From NCBI GenBank assembly GCA_934660965.1, contig CAKUIM010000024.1:1-32809 (forward strand): a DNA stretch of 32,809 nt, in the 5' to 3' direction. A program made the position numbers and the translations under genes. The notes beneath the pieces are model-generated. The model made no database searches. It saw only the letters and a list, made by a program, of their open reading frames with translations, and was not told the origin of the DNA. This document shows, one piece after another, positions 15,694-23,509 of the stretch (position 1 is its first letter; every line of letters begins with the position of its first letter). This stretch comes from an uncultured Oscillospiraceae bacterium. Its GTDB lineage: Bacteria; Bacillota; Clostridia; Oscillospirales; Oscillospiraceae.

Positions 15694-16875
15694 TTATACT
15701 TCGCTCAGGGCCGCCCGGAAAATGGCAAGTCCCTTGTCCATCTCTTCCCGGGTGATGGTCAGCGGCGGCAGGAACCGCAGCCCCGCCCCCGCGGTGAGGG
15801 ACAGCAGCCCTGCGGCGTTGAGGCGGGCGCACAAAGCCTTGTTGGAGTACCCGTCCGCCACTGCGACGCCGATCATCAGCCCCATGCCCCGGGTTTTGCC
15901 AAGGCAGGGCAGGTTCATGGCCTCGATTCTCTCCCGGATGTAAGTGCCCTTGGCCTTCACAGCGGCAATGGCCTCGTCGTCGAGAATGTCCAGCACGGCG
16001 CAGCCTGCGGCGGCGCACACGGGGTTGCCGCCGAAGGTGGTGGCGTGCTGCCCCGGCCCCAGGACGCCCCGGCACTTCTCATTGACCAGGAAGCCGCCCA
16101 TGGGCAGGCCGCCGGCGACCCCCTTGGCGAAGGAGCAGGCATCGGGCTGCACCCCGTACTGCTGGAAGCAGAAGAGGGAGCCGGTGCGGCCAATGCCGGT
16201 CTGCACCTCGTCCACCAGCAGCAGCCAGTCCCGCTCCCGGCAGAGCCTGGCAAGGCCGGAGACAAACTCCGGCTCCATGGGCAGCACGCCCCCCTCCCCC
16301 TGCACCAGCTCCAGCAATACGGCGCACACGTCGTGGCCCGCCGCCTCCTGGACGCTTGCAAGCTCGGGGTCGGCGTGGCGGAAGCCCTCGGTAAAGGGGA
16401 AGAAGTACTGGTGGAACACGTCCTGCCCGGTGGCGGCCAGGGTGGTGATGGTGCGGCCGTGGAAGGAGTGGTTGAGGGTGATGACCGTCCCCCGGCCCTC
16501 GCCGTACTTGTCGTAGGAATACTTCCGGGCCAGTTTGATGATGCCCTCGTTTGCCTCGGCACCGGAGTTGCCGAAGAAGGCCGCCGCCATGCCCGAGCGC
16601 GTGCACAGCTTCTCGGCCAGCTGTACATAGGGCTGGGTGTAGAAGAGGTTGGAGATGTGCCCGAGCTTGGCCGCCTGCCCGGTGACGGCGGCAATCCACT
16701 TGGGGTGGGCGGTGCCCACGCTGTTCACCCCGATGCCGGAGGTAAAGTCGATGTACTCCCTGCCGGCAAGGTCGTACAGGGTGGCCCCATGGCCGTGATC
16801 GATGGCGATGGGATTGCGGCCGTAGGTCTGGATGACATACTGCCCGTCCAGCGCCTTGAGCTCTTCAAAGGTCAC
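15694..16875 (-). CDS. argD: Acetylornithine aminotransferase
   Basis: A 393-residue class III PLP aminotransferase, converting N-acetylglutamate semialdehyde and glutamate to N-acetylornithine. It shows FGNSGAEANEGIIKLARKY (phosphate-binding and substrate loop), SFHGRT, VDEVQTGIGRTG (Asp contacting the PLP ring) and the Schiff-base lysine K251 in CSFAKGVAGGLPMG. Position between argB and argF, with gaps of 21 and 15 bases, confirms the pathway assignment over ornithine or GABA aminotransferases. GGAGGAATATCC precedes the ATG at 16875. Confidence 0.96.
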   Translation of the reverse strand: MTFEELKALDGQYVIQTYGRNPIAIDHGHGATLYDLAGREYIDFTSGIGVNSVGTAHPKWIAAVTGQAAKLGHISNLFYTQPYVQLAEKLCTRSGMAAAFFGNSGAEANEGIIKLARKYSYDKYGEGRGTVITLNHSFHGRTITTLAATGQDVFHQYFFPFTEGFRHADPELASVQEAAGHDVCAVLLELVQGEGGVLPMEPEFVSGLARLCRERDWLLLVDEVQTGIGRTGSLFCFQQYGVQPDACSFAKGVAGGLPMGGFLVNEKCRGVLGPGQHATTFGGNPVCAAAGCAVLDILDDEAIAAVKAKGTYIRERIEAMNLPCLGKTRGMGLMIGVAVADGYSNKALCARLNAAGLLSLTAGAGLRFLPPLTITREEMDKGLAIFRAALSEV

Positions 16876-16896
16876 GGATATTCCTCCTTCTGCGCG

Positions 16897-17751
16897 TTAG
16901 AGAATCATGGTGCCCACGCCCTCGTCGGAGAGAAGCTCGATGAGGATGGAGTGGGGGATGCGGCCGTCGAGAATGATGGTGGAGTGGACGCCGGAGCGCA
17001 CCGCCTCCACCGAGCAGTCGATCTTGGGGATCATGCCGCCGCGGATGACGCCGTCCTTGATAAGGCCCGGAATTTCGGACACCCGCACCTGCTGGATGAG
17101 GGTGGTCTCGTCCCGGGCGTCGCGCAGCAGCCCGCGCACGTCGGTGAGCAGGATGAGCTTTTCGGCGCGGAGGGCCACGGCGAGCTTGGCCGCGGCGGTG
17201 TCGGCGTTGATGTTGTAGGCGGTGTCGGCGTCGGTGCCCTGGGCCACGGTGGACACCACGGGGATATACCCCTTCTCCAGGCAGTCCATCACCGGCTGGG
17301 GGTTCACCCCGGTGACCTCGCCCACAAGGCCGTAGCGCTCGCCCAGACATACGGCCTGGAGCAGGGCGCCGTCCATGCCGCACAGGCCGATGGCCCGGCC
17401 GCCCCGGCGGTTGATGAGGGCCACCAGGTCCTTGTTGACCTTGCCGCACAGCACCTGCTGGACGATGTCCATGGTCTCCCCATCGGTGTAGCGAAGGCCG
17501 TCCACAAAGCGGGACTCCTTGCCGATTTTGCGCAGCATCTCGTTGATCTCCGGCCCGCCGCCGTGGACCACCACCACCCGCACGCCCACCAGGGAGAGCA
17601 GCACGATGTCGGAAATGACGGCCCGGCGCAGCTCCTCCGAGACCATGGCGTTGCCGCCGTATTTGACCACGATGGTCTTGCCGCTGTACTTCTGAATGTA
17701 GGGCAGGGCCTCGGCCAGCACCTGGGCCCGGCCGGCGAGGAAATCGGCCAT
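16897..17751 (-). CDS. argB: Acetylglutamate kinase
   Basis: A 284-residue amino acid kinase that phosphorylates N-acetylglutamate, usually the arginine-regulated step. Motifs: KTIVVKYGGNAM at the N terminus (ATP-binding Lys and Gly), VVVVHGGGPEIN (substrate loop), GLCGMDG, YNINADTAAAKLA and LILLTDVRGLL. The N-terminal helix ahead of KTIVVKYGG (FLAGRAQVLAEALPYIQKYSG) is of the kind found in arginine-inhibited hexameric enzymes, so feedback inhibition is plausible. The reading frame remains open upstream through a repeat-rich gap, but that stretch lacks any kinase homology; the ATG at 17751 with AGAAGGTG upstream is the real start. The unusual 490-base gap separates it from argJ. Confidence 0.95.
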   Translation of the reverse strand: MADFLAGRAQVLAEALPYIQKYSGKTIVVKYGGNAMVSEELRRAVISDIVLLSLVGVRVVVVHGGGPEINEMLRKIGKESRFVDGLRYTDGETMDIVQQVLCGKVNKDLVALINRRGGRAIGLCGMDGALLQAVCLGERYGLVGEVTGVNPQPVMDCLEKGYIPVVSTVAQGTDADTAYNINADTAAAKLAVALRAEKLILLTDVRGLLRDARDETTLIQQVRVSEIPGLIKDGVIRGGMIPKIDCSVEAVRSGVHSTIILDGRIPHSILIELLSDEGVGTMIL

Positions 17752-17812
17752 GGAACACACCTTCTTATGTGATAAAAATTGACGCGGGGACGCGGCGCAC
17801 TGTCTCACAGCG

Positions 17813-17904
17813 TTCACGCCCGCAGGCGTGAAGGAAATGAAATCAATTTTTCGCCATGACATGCGCATGGCGAAAAATACTTCTCGGCCCGCAAACGTGC
17901 GGGC
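17813..17904. repeat. Cluster of three perfect hairpins upstream of argB
   Basis: Three consecutive inverted repeats: 17813-17820 with 17825-17832 (8 bp), 17846-17858 with 17866-17878 (13 bp, AT-rich at its base) and 17887-17893 with 17898-17904 (7 bp). None is followed by a clear U tract in the minus (argB) direction. They lie in the untranslated stretch between argJ and argB and may set mRNA processing or stability, or may be parts of a repetitive element. Confidence 0.6.
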
Positions 17905-17920
17905 AAAGCGAGTGCGCTGC

Positions 17921-18168
17921 GGCACGGCGCAGACAGAATGCTCCGCCCGCAGAGAAAATCCCGTCAGACGAGAAATGAGGTTCTGCCTCTGACCCGCCGG
18001 AAAAATTTCGTCAGACAAGGCGGCACGGCGCAGACAGCATGTACCCGCTCGCAGAGAAAATCCCGTCAGACGAGGAACATTCTTAAATCCTGTCAGACAA
18101 GGCGGCGCGGCGCAGACAGAATACTCCGCTCGCAGAGAAAATCCCGTCAGACGAGGAATGAGGTTCTG
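17921..18168. repeat. Three-copy intergenic repeat between argJ and argB
   Basis: A unit of about 53-65 bases, starting GGCRCGGCGCAGACAG and ending AATCCCGTCAGACGAG, occurs at 17921-17972, 18022-18074 and 18104-18155. The first and third copies share a further GAAATGAGGTTCTG-like tail (to ~17984 and 18168). The short motif GTCAGACRAG appears five times in all (17963-18153), two of them just ahead of units 2 and 3. Spacing between units is 101 and 82 bases, not constant, so this is not a CRISPR array. No gene is present in 17752-18241; the open frame on the minus strand encodes only translated repeats. Confidence 0.8.
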
Positions 18169-18241
18169 GCGGTGAGGGAGCATATCGGGTATATGTGACC
18201 GAGCCGCCACGGTTCTCATGACGAAGTATCACGGGATTTTA

Positions 18242-19495
18242 TCAAGAGCGGTAATCGCCGTTGATCTTCACGTAGTCGTAAGTTAAGTCACACCCCCAGC
18301 ACGTCGCCTCATTGCCGCCCTCATTGAGGTTGACGGAGATGACAACTTCATTTTGGGTGAGAATCTTTTTGGCGAGATCCTCATCAAAAGCGAGGCCGGT
18401 GCCCTTTTGGCACACGAGGATGTCGCCCTGGGATGAGGAAAACGTGATGTCCACGTATTCGGGGCGGAAGGGGGCTTTGGAGTAGCCCATGGCGCACAGG
18501 ACGCGGCCCCAGTTGGCGTCGGCACCGAACATGGCGGCTTTGACGAGGGAGGATCCCACCACGGCCTTGGCAAGGCGCTCGGCCACCTCTTCACTGCGGG
18601 CGCCGGAGACGGTACAGGTGACCAGGCGGGAGGCGCCCTCGCCGTCGGAGGCAATGGCCCGGGCCATCTCCCGGCAGACGCAGGCAAGGGCGGCAAGGAA
18701 GGTCTCGTAGTCCTCGTCCTTCCACTCGATGAGGGGGTTTTCCGCCATGCCGTTTGCCAGCACCACGCACATGTCATTGGTGGAGGTGTCGCCGTCCACC
18801 GTCACCCGGTTGAAAGTGCGGGGCACCACCTGATGGAGGGCCTCCTGGAGCAGCTCGTGGGTGATGGCGCAGTCGGTGGTGATGAAGCAGAGCATGGTAC
18901 CCATGTTGGGGTGGATCATGCCGGAGCCCTTGGCGATGGCCCCGATGGCGCAGGGCCTGCCGCCCACGGTGAAGGTGACGGCGATCTCCTTCTTGACGGT
19001 ATCGGTGGTCATGATGGCCCCAGCCGCCGCGTCGGAGCCGTCGTAGCTCAGGGCCGCCGCCAGGGGGGCTATCCCCTGCTCGATGGCGGCGATATTCAGC
19101 GTCTGGCCGATGACGCCGGTGGAGGCCACCGCGAAGTCCTCCGCCTTCAGGCCCGTGGCCCGGGCGGCCAGATCGCACATGCGCTGGGCGTTTTCGTGGC
19201 TCTGGGGGGCGCAGGCGTTGGCGTTGCCGCTGTTGGCCACAATGCCGCGGCACACGCCGTCCTCCAGGTGGTCCATGGTGACATACAGCGGGGCGGCCTT
19301 CACCCGGTTGAGGGTATAGACCGCCGCAGCAGCGCACTCACAGTCGGAGAGGATCATGGCAAGATCCCGCTTGCCGTTGGCGCTGCTGGGGGCCACGGTC
19401 TGGGGGATGCCGGAATGCCGGCCCTTCAGGCCGCAGAAAATGCCGGAGGCCCGGAACCCCTTGGGGGCGCACACTCCGCCGGAAATCGTATTCAT
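18242..19495 (-). CDS. argJ: Bifunctional glutamate N-acetyltransferase / amino-acid acetyltransferase ArgJ
   Basis: A 417-residue ArgJ, which recycles the acetyl group from N-acetylornithine to glutamate and in bifunctional forms also uses acetyl-CoA. It is made as a precursor that cleaves itself before the nucleophile threonine, here T200 in KGSGMIHPNMGTMLCFITTD, splitting alpha and beta chains. The residue before the Thr is Gly, where Ala is the usual residue. Other family motifs are VANSGNANAC, STGVIGQ and RVTVDGDTSTND; the C-terminal end is CDLTYDYVKINGDYRS. With no argA or argE in the cluster, this enzyme closes the cyclic pathway. AAAGGAG precedes the ATG at 19495, and argC ends 31 bases upstream. 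Confidence 0.96.
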   Translation of the reverse strand: MNTISGGVCAPKGFRASGIFCGLKGRHSGIPQTVAPSSANGKRDLAMILSDCECAAAAVYTLNRVKAAPLYVTMDHLEDGVCRGIVANSGNANACAPQSHENAQRMCDLAARATGLKAEDFAVASTGVIGQTLNIAAIEQGIAPLAAALSYDGSDAAAGAIMTTDTVKKEIAVTFTVGGRPCAIGAIAKGSGMIHPNMGTMLCFITTDCAITHELLQEALHQVVPRTFNRVTVDGDTSTNDMCVVLANGMAENPLIEWKDEDYETFLAALACVCREMARAIASDGEGASRLVTCTVSGARSEEVAERLAKAVVGSSLVKAAMFGADANWGRVLCAMGYSKAPFRPEYVDITFSSSQGDILVCQKGTGLAFDEDLAKKILTQNEVVISVNLNEGGNEATCWGCDLTYDYVKINGDYRS

Positions 19496-19526
19496 CGCTT
19501 CAACACTCCTTTATGCTGCAGATGGG

Positions 19527-20462
19527 TCAGAGAACAAGTCCCGCGGTCTCGTCAAACCCAAGCATTAAGTTCATATTCTGCACGGCGGCGCCGGAGGCGC
19601 CCTTGCCCAGATTGTCAAAGAGGGCGGTTATCGTGGTGCGCTCGCCGCTGCCGCACACCACAAGGCGCAGGCTGTCCCGCCCGGCCAGGGCGTTGGCGGC
19701 AAGCTGCCCGGGGTGCTCCCCGAAGGGGAGGACCTGCACCACCGCCTGGCCCTCGTAATAGGAGGCGAGCATCTCCGCGATATCCCGGGCGGCGGGGGTG
19801 CCGCGAAGCAGGCGGTTGTGGAGCGGCAGCACCGTCTCCATGCCCTTATAGTAGTCGTCCACCACCGGGCAGAACACCGGCGCAAAGGCAAGGCCGGCGT
19901 AGCGCTGCATCTCGGGCAGGTGCTTGTGGGCAAGGTCCAAGCCATAGGTGCGGGGGCTATAGAGGTCGGGGGTCTTGTCCTGCTCGTACCGGGCGATCAT
20001 CTTTTTCCCGCCGCCGGAGTAGCCGGTGAGGGAGTAGCAGGTCACGGGGTAGTCCTTCGGCAGCACGCCCAGGGCGGAGAGGGGGGCCGCCGCGGCGAGA
20101 AAGCCGGTGGCGTGGCAGCCGGGGTTTGCCACCAGCGCGGCAGTTTTGATGCGCTGGCGCTGCCCGGCCAGAAGCTCCGGGAAGCCGTACACCCAGCCGG
20201 GCGCGGTGCGGTGGGCGGTGGAGGCGTCGATGACCCTCGCCCCCGCCTCCTGGGCCATGGCGGCCGCCTCTGCGGCGGCGTCGTCGGGCAGGCACAGAAA
20301 CACAAGGTCGGCCTTCTCCATGAGCGCCCGGCGCGCGGCGGCGTCCTTGCGCCTGTCCTCGTCGATGAGCAGCAGCTCGATGTCGTCCCGGGCGGACAGG
20401 CGGTCGTAAATCTGGAGGCCGGTGGTGCCCTCCTTGCCGTCTATGAATACCCGGGGCTTCAT
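19527..20462 (-). CDS. argC: N-acetyl-gamma-glutamyl-phosphate reductase, short type
   Basis: A 311-residue NADPH-dependent reductase that turns N-acetylglutamyl phosphate into the semialdehyde. It belongs to the shorter type-2 ArgC group: N-terminal FIDGKEGTTGLQIYDRL, a compact Rossmann domain, and the catalytic Cys C116 in ANPGCHATG. The segment LTGYSGGGKKMIARYEQ and the C-terminal GEHPGQLAANAL (histidine of the active site) also fit. Its start codon overlaps the argH stop by four bases (ATGA), implying translational coupling. It precedes argJ by 31 bases. Confidence 0.94.
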   Translation of the reverse strand: MKPRVFIDGKEGTTGLQIYDRLSARDDIELLLIDEDRRKDAAARRALMEKADLVFLCLPDDAAAEAAAMAQEAGARVIDASTAHRTAPGWVYGFPELLAGQRQRIKTAALVANPGCHATGFLAAAAPLSALGVLPKDYPVTCYSLTGYSGGGKKMIARYEQDKTPDLYSPRTYGLDLAHKHLPEMQRYAGLAFAPVFCPVVDDYYKGMETVLPLHNRLLRGTPAARDIAEMLASYYEGQAVVQVLPFGEHPGQLAANALAGRDSLRLVVCGSGERTTITALFDNLGKGASGAAVQNMNLMLGFDETAGLVL

Positions 20463-21856
20463 GCCTGGCCCTCCGGCGCGGCGTAGGCGGCCAGGAAGGT
20501 CTCCATGGCGTCGATCTGCTTCCGGACGCTCTCCGCGGCCGGGCCGCCGCAGACCTTGCGGCCGTTGACGCAGGTCTTGAGCTGGAGGGCGTCGTACACG
20601 TCCTCGTCAAAGAGGGCGGAGATGGAGCGGAAATCCTTGAGAGGCAGGGTGTCCAGCGTCTCGCCGCAGCGGATGCACATATTCACCAGCCGCCCCACGA
20701 TCATGTAGGCCTCCCGGAAGGGCAGGCCCTTCTTCACCAGGTAGTCGGCGCAGTCGGTGGCGTTGATGAAGCCGCCGGAGGCCGCCTTGAGCATGTTTTT
20801 CTCCTTGAGGTTGAGGGTGTCGAGCATGGCGGTGAACACCGGCACGCACAGCTCCACGGTGTCAATGGCGTCAAACACCGGCTCCTTGTCCTCCTGCATG
20901 TCCTTGTTGTAGGCAAGGGGCAGGCCCTTCATCACGGTGAGCAGGGTGATAAGGGAGCCGTACACCCGCCCGGTCTTGCCCCGGACCAGCTCGGCAACGT
21001 CCGGATTCTTCTTCTGGGGCATGATGGACGAGCCGGTGGAGTAGGCGTCGTCCAGCTCCACATACTTAAACTCCCAGGAGCACCAGAGGATGATCTCCTC
21101 GGAGAACCGGGACAGGTGCATCATCAGAATGGACAGGGCGGAGAGCAGCTCGATGGCGTAATCCCGGTCGGACACGGCGTCCATGGAGTTGTCCATCGGC
21201 TTTGCAAAGCCCAGGGCCGCCGCGGTGGCAAACCGGTCCACCGGATAGGTGGACGCCGCCAGGGCCCCCGCCCCCAGGGGGCACTCGTCCAGCCGGGCCA
21301 GGCAGTCCTCCAGGCGGGTGATGTCCCGCCGGAACATGTTGGCGTAGGCCATCATATAGTGGCCGAAGGTGGTGGGCTGGGCCCGCTGAAGGTGGGTGTA
21401 GCCGGGCATGACGGTATCGAGGTTGGCCTTGGCCTTCTTCACCAGCACTCGCTCCAGCTCCACCACCTGGCCGACGATGACGGGGATCTCTTCCTTCACA
21501 TACAGCCGGAAGTCGGTGGCCACCTGGTCGTTGCGGCTGCGGGCAGTGTGCAGGCGCTTGCCGGTGGCGCCGATGCGCTCGGTGAGCAGCGCCTCGATGT
21601 TCATGTGGATGTCCTCGTTGTCCGGGGAGAACTCCACCTTGCCGTCCTCGATGTCCACCAGGATGGCCTGGAGGCCCTCGATGATCTTCTCCGCCTCACT
21701 CTCCTCGATGATGCCCTGCCTGCCCAGCATGGCAGCGTGGGCGATGGAGCCGGTGATGTCCTGCCTGTAAAGCCGGGCGTCGAAGCCGATGGAGGAGTTG
21801 AAGTCGTTGACCAGCGTGTCCGTTTCCTTCTGGAAGCGCCCTGCCCAAAGTTTCAT
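20459..21856 (-). CDS. argH: Argininosuccinate lyase
   Basis: A 465-residue member of the fumarase/aspartase superfamily, splitting argininosuccinate into arginine and fumarate. It shows SRNDQVATDFRLY, the T-H pair in MPGYTHLQRAQPTTFGHY (general acid region, H155) and the superfamily signature GSSIMPQKKNPD (275-286) with catalytic S277 in the flexible loop. The N-terminal MKLWAGRF is the usual start of the family and fixes the ATG at 21856; the open frame extending further upstream enters the repeat-rich gap after argG and is not coding. The ribosome binding site (GAAAGG) is modest. The 3' end overlaps argC. Confidence 0.96.
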   Translation of the reverse strand: MKLWAGRFQKETDTLVNDFNSSIGFDARLYRQDITGSIAHAAMLGRQGIIEESEAEKIIEGLQAILVDIEDGKVEFSPDNEDIHMNIEALLTERIGATGKRLHTARSRNDQVATDFRLYVKEEIPVIVGQVVELERVLVKKAKANLDTVMPGYTHLQRAQPTTFGHYMMAYANMFRRDITRLEDCLARLDECPLGAGALAASTYPVDRFATAAALGFAKPMDNSMDAVSDRDYAIELLSALSILMMHLSRFSEEIILWCSWEFKYVELDDAYSTGSSIMPQKKNPDVAELVRGKTGRVYGSLITLLTVMKGLPLAYNKDMQEDKEPVFDAIDTVELCVPVFTAMLDTLNLKEKNMLKAASGGFINATDCADYLVKKGLPFREAYMIVGRLVNMCIRCGETLDTLPLKDFRSISALFDEDVYDALQLKTCVNGRKVCGGPAAESVRKQIDAMETFLAAYAAPEGQA

Positions 21857-22103
21857 AAAAGCACAGCCTTTCGTTGTTTTGCCGATTTTCGCCTGTACGC
21901 CGCACCCGCGGCGAATAAAGGGGGAAGGATTCCCCCTTAGAATCAAAGTTTTTTCTGCTCCCGCAGCGCCTGCACCCCATCGGTCAGGCCCGATGGGGAC
22001 CCCATGATTTTGATGCGCGGGCGAAATGAATTCGCCCTTGCGCCAAGGTTTTCGCGATGCGAAAACGCTTGTACGCCGCACCCGCGGCGAGAGGCGTTCG
22101 CAG
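21857..22103. repeat. Duplicated, hairpin-rich argG-argH gap containing a copy of the argG 3' end
   Basis: Two blocks recur in the same order: a 20-base sequence at 21895-21914 and 22071-22090, then a 22-base sequence at 21955-21976 and 22116-22137. The last copy is the 3' end of argG itself, which encodes KVQALREQGKL; the other copy reads VQALREQKKL on the same strand inside the gap. Between and around these blocks are four hairpins: 21919-21939 (AAGGGGGAA/TTCCCCCTT), the CCCCATCGG/CCGATGGGG stem at about 21974-21997, GGGCGAA/TTCGCCC at about 22019-22037, and TTTTCGC/GCGAAAA at about 22049-22065. No gene is present. Confidence 0.7.
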
Positions 22104-23318
22104 TTATAATTTCCCCTGCTCCCGCAGCGCCTGCACCTTGTCGGGAAGGCCCCACAAATTGATAAAGCCCGCGGCGTCGTTCTGATTATAATCGCTCTCT
22201 TCAAAGGTGACCAGGTTCTCGGAGTAGAGGGTCTCCGGCGAGGTGACGCCGGCGGTGATGATGTTGCCCTTGTAGAGCTTGAGCCTGACGGTGCCGGTGA
22301 CGTGCTTCTGGGTGTCCACCGCGAAGGCCTGGAGGGCCTCCCGCAGGGGGGTGAACCACTTGCCGTTGTAGACAAGGTCGGCAAAGTCCACCGCCAGCTT
22401 CTGCTTCATGTGCTTGGTGTCCTTGTCGATGGTGATCATCTCCAGCACCTCGTGGGCCCGGTAGAGGATGGTGCCGCCGGGGGTCTCGTACACGCCCCGG
22501 TCCTTCATGCCCACCAGCCGGTTCTCCACGATGTCCAGAAGGCCGATGCCGTTCTCGCCGCCCAGGACGTTGAGCCTGCGGATGATGTCGGACGCCTTCA
22601 TCTTCTCGCCGTTGACCGCCACCGGCCAGCCCTTCTCAAAGTCCAGCGTCACATAGGTGGGCGAATCCGGGGCCTGGGCCGGGGAGACGCTCATCTCCAG
22701 AAAGCCGGGCTTATCGTACTTGGGCTCGCTGGCCGGGTCCTCCAGATCCAGGCCCTCGTGGGACAGGTGCCAGAGGTTCTTATCCTTGGAGTAGTTGGTC
22801 TCCCGGGAGATTTTCAGGGGCACGTTGTGGGCCTCGGCATAGTCGATCTCCTCTTCCCGGCCCTTGATGTCCCACTCCCGCCAGGGGGCGATGATCTTCA
22901 TCTCGGGGGCAAAGCGCTTGATGGCCAGCTCGAACCGCACCTGGTCGTTGCCCTTGCCGGTGCAGCCGTGGGCGATGGCGTCCGCCCCCTCGGCCTTGGC
23001 GATCTCCACCAGGCGCTTGGCGATGATGGGCCGGGCAAAGGCGGTGCCCAGCAGATAGTCCTCGTACTTGGCGCCCATCATCATGGATGGGACGATGACG
23101 TCGTCCACCATCTCGTCCACCAGATCCTCTATGTAGAGCTTGGCCGCGCCGGTCTTGATGGCCTTTTCCTCCAGGCCGTCCAGCTCGTCCCCCTGCCCCA
23201 CGTCGGCAGAGACGGCGATGATCTCGGGATTGTTGTAGTTTTCCTTGAGCCAGGGAATGATGATCGAGGTGTCCAGCCCGCCGGAGTAGGCGAGCACTAC
23301 TTTTTTAATATCAGACAT
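22104..23318 (-). CDS. argG: Argininosuccinate synthase
   Basis: A 404-residue ATP-dependent enzyme that joins citrulline and aspartate. The PP-loop AYSGGLDTS is near the N terminus (residues 10-18), followed by family motifs VSADVGQGDELDGLEEKA, HGCTGKGNDQVRFELA, APWREWDIKGREEEIDYA and RETNYSKDKNLWHLSHEG. Length and C terminus (GFINLWGLPDKVQAL) are typical. It is the promoter-proximal gene of the arginine cluster, with GGAGG placed 10-12 bases before the ATG at 23318, a good sigma-A type promoter and a candidate ARG box upstream. The last 22 bases of coding sequence are repeated in the following gap. Confidence 0.97.
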   Translation of the reverse strand: MSDIKKVVLAYSGGLDTSIIIPWLKENYNNPEIIAVSADVGQGDELDGLEEKAIKTGAAKLYIEDLVDEMVDDVIVPSMMMGAKYEDYLLGTAFARPIIAKRLVEIAKAEGADAIAHGCTGKGNDQVRFELAIKRFAPEMKIIAPWREWDIKGREEEIDYAEAHNVPLKISRETNYSKDKNLWHLSHEGLDLEDPASEPKYDKPGFLEMSVSPAQAPDSPTYVTLDFEKGWPVAVNGEKMKASDIIRRLNVLGGENGIGLLDIVENRLVGMKDRGVYETPGGTILYRAHEVLEMITIDKDTKHMKQKLAVDFADLVYNGKWFTPLREALQAFAVDTQKHVTGTVRLKLYKGNIITAGVTSPETLYSENLVTFEESDYNQNDAAGFINLWGLPDKVQALREQGKL

Positions 23319-23350
23319 GGCGAAATACCTCCAAGCGTTGATGTACCCAC

Positions 23351-23379
23351 AGTATACGGCGCTCCGCCGGATATTTCAA
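23351..23379 (-). promoter_or_regulatory. argG: Promoter of the arginine cluster (argG)
   Basis: Minus-strand TTGAAA (23379-23374), a 17-base spacer and TATACT (23356-23351), about 33 bases before the argG start codon. A second TATAAT on the minus strand at 23452-23447 lacks a -35 box and is less likely. Confidence 0.65.
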
Positions 23380-23388
23380 CCGCACTTT

Positions 23389-23402
23389 TGAATAAACATT
23401 CG
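23389..23402 (-). promoter_or_regulatory. Candidate ARG box (ArgR operator)
   Basis: The plus strand reads TGAATAAACATTCG, nearly palindromic (TGAAT and ATTCG) and close to the ARG-box pattern TGAAT-N4-ATTCA bound by ArgR/AhrC repressors. It ends nine bases upstream of the argG -35 box. ArgR is hexameric and normally binds two boxes; a second good copy was not seen. Confidence 0.5.
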
Positions 23403-23467
23403 CCATTTTCCCCGTTATCCCGGTGTAACTTTCACAATATATACATATTATACACGCAATCGTGCAT

Positions 23468-23508
23468 AAAAGCCCTCCGGGCCGCAGTATGCGGCCCGGA
23501 GGGCTTTT
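23468..23508. terminator. Bidirectional terminator after the Clp ATPase gene
   Basis: Perfect 19-bp arms at 23468-23486 and 23490-23508 with a GTA loop, ending in A4 and T4 on the two sides. It lies directly after the Clp stop codon on the minus strand and insulates the argG promoter from that transcript. Confidence 0.85.
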
Positions 23509-23509
23509 G

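Noticed and set aside
14671..17772. Very long plus-strand open frame (1033 codons) opposite argF-argD-argB
   Set aside because: Shadow of GC-rich codons on the opposite strand; Gly/His/Val/Leu-rich with no domains. The same holds for 3706-5610, 5667-6602, 7963-9888, 22302-24170, 24158-25798 and 29507-31117 on the plus strand and 6702-7958 on the minus strand.
17921..18168. Repeat array as a possible CRISPR
   Set aside because: Only three copies, unequal spacing (101 and 82 bases), unit longer than CRISPR repeats, imperfect copies, no cas genes.
17752..18219. In-frame 156-codon extension upstream of argB
   Set aside because: It consists of translated DNA repeats (several LTGFSLRA strings) with no kinase homology; the start at 17751 has a ribosome binding site and matches the family length.
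21857..22384. In-frame extension upstream of argH
   Set aside because: It runs through the hairpin-rich gap into the 3' part of argG; argininosuccinate lyases start at MKLWAGRF.
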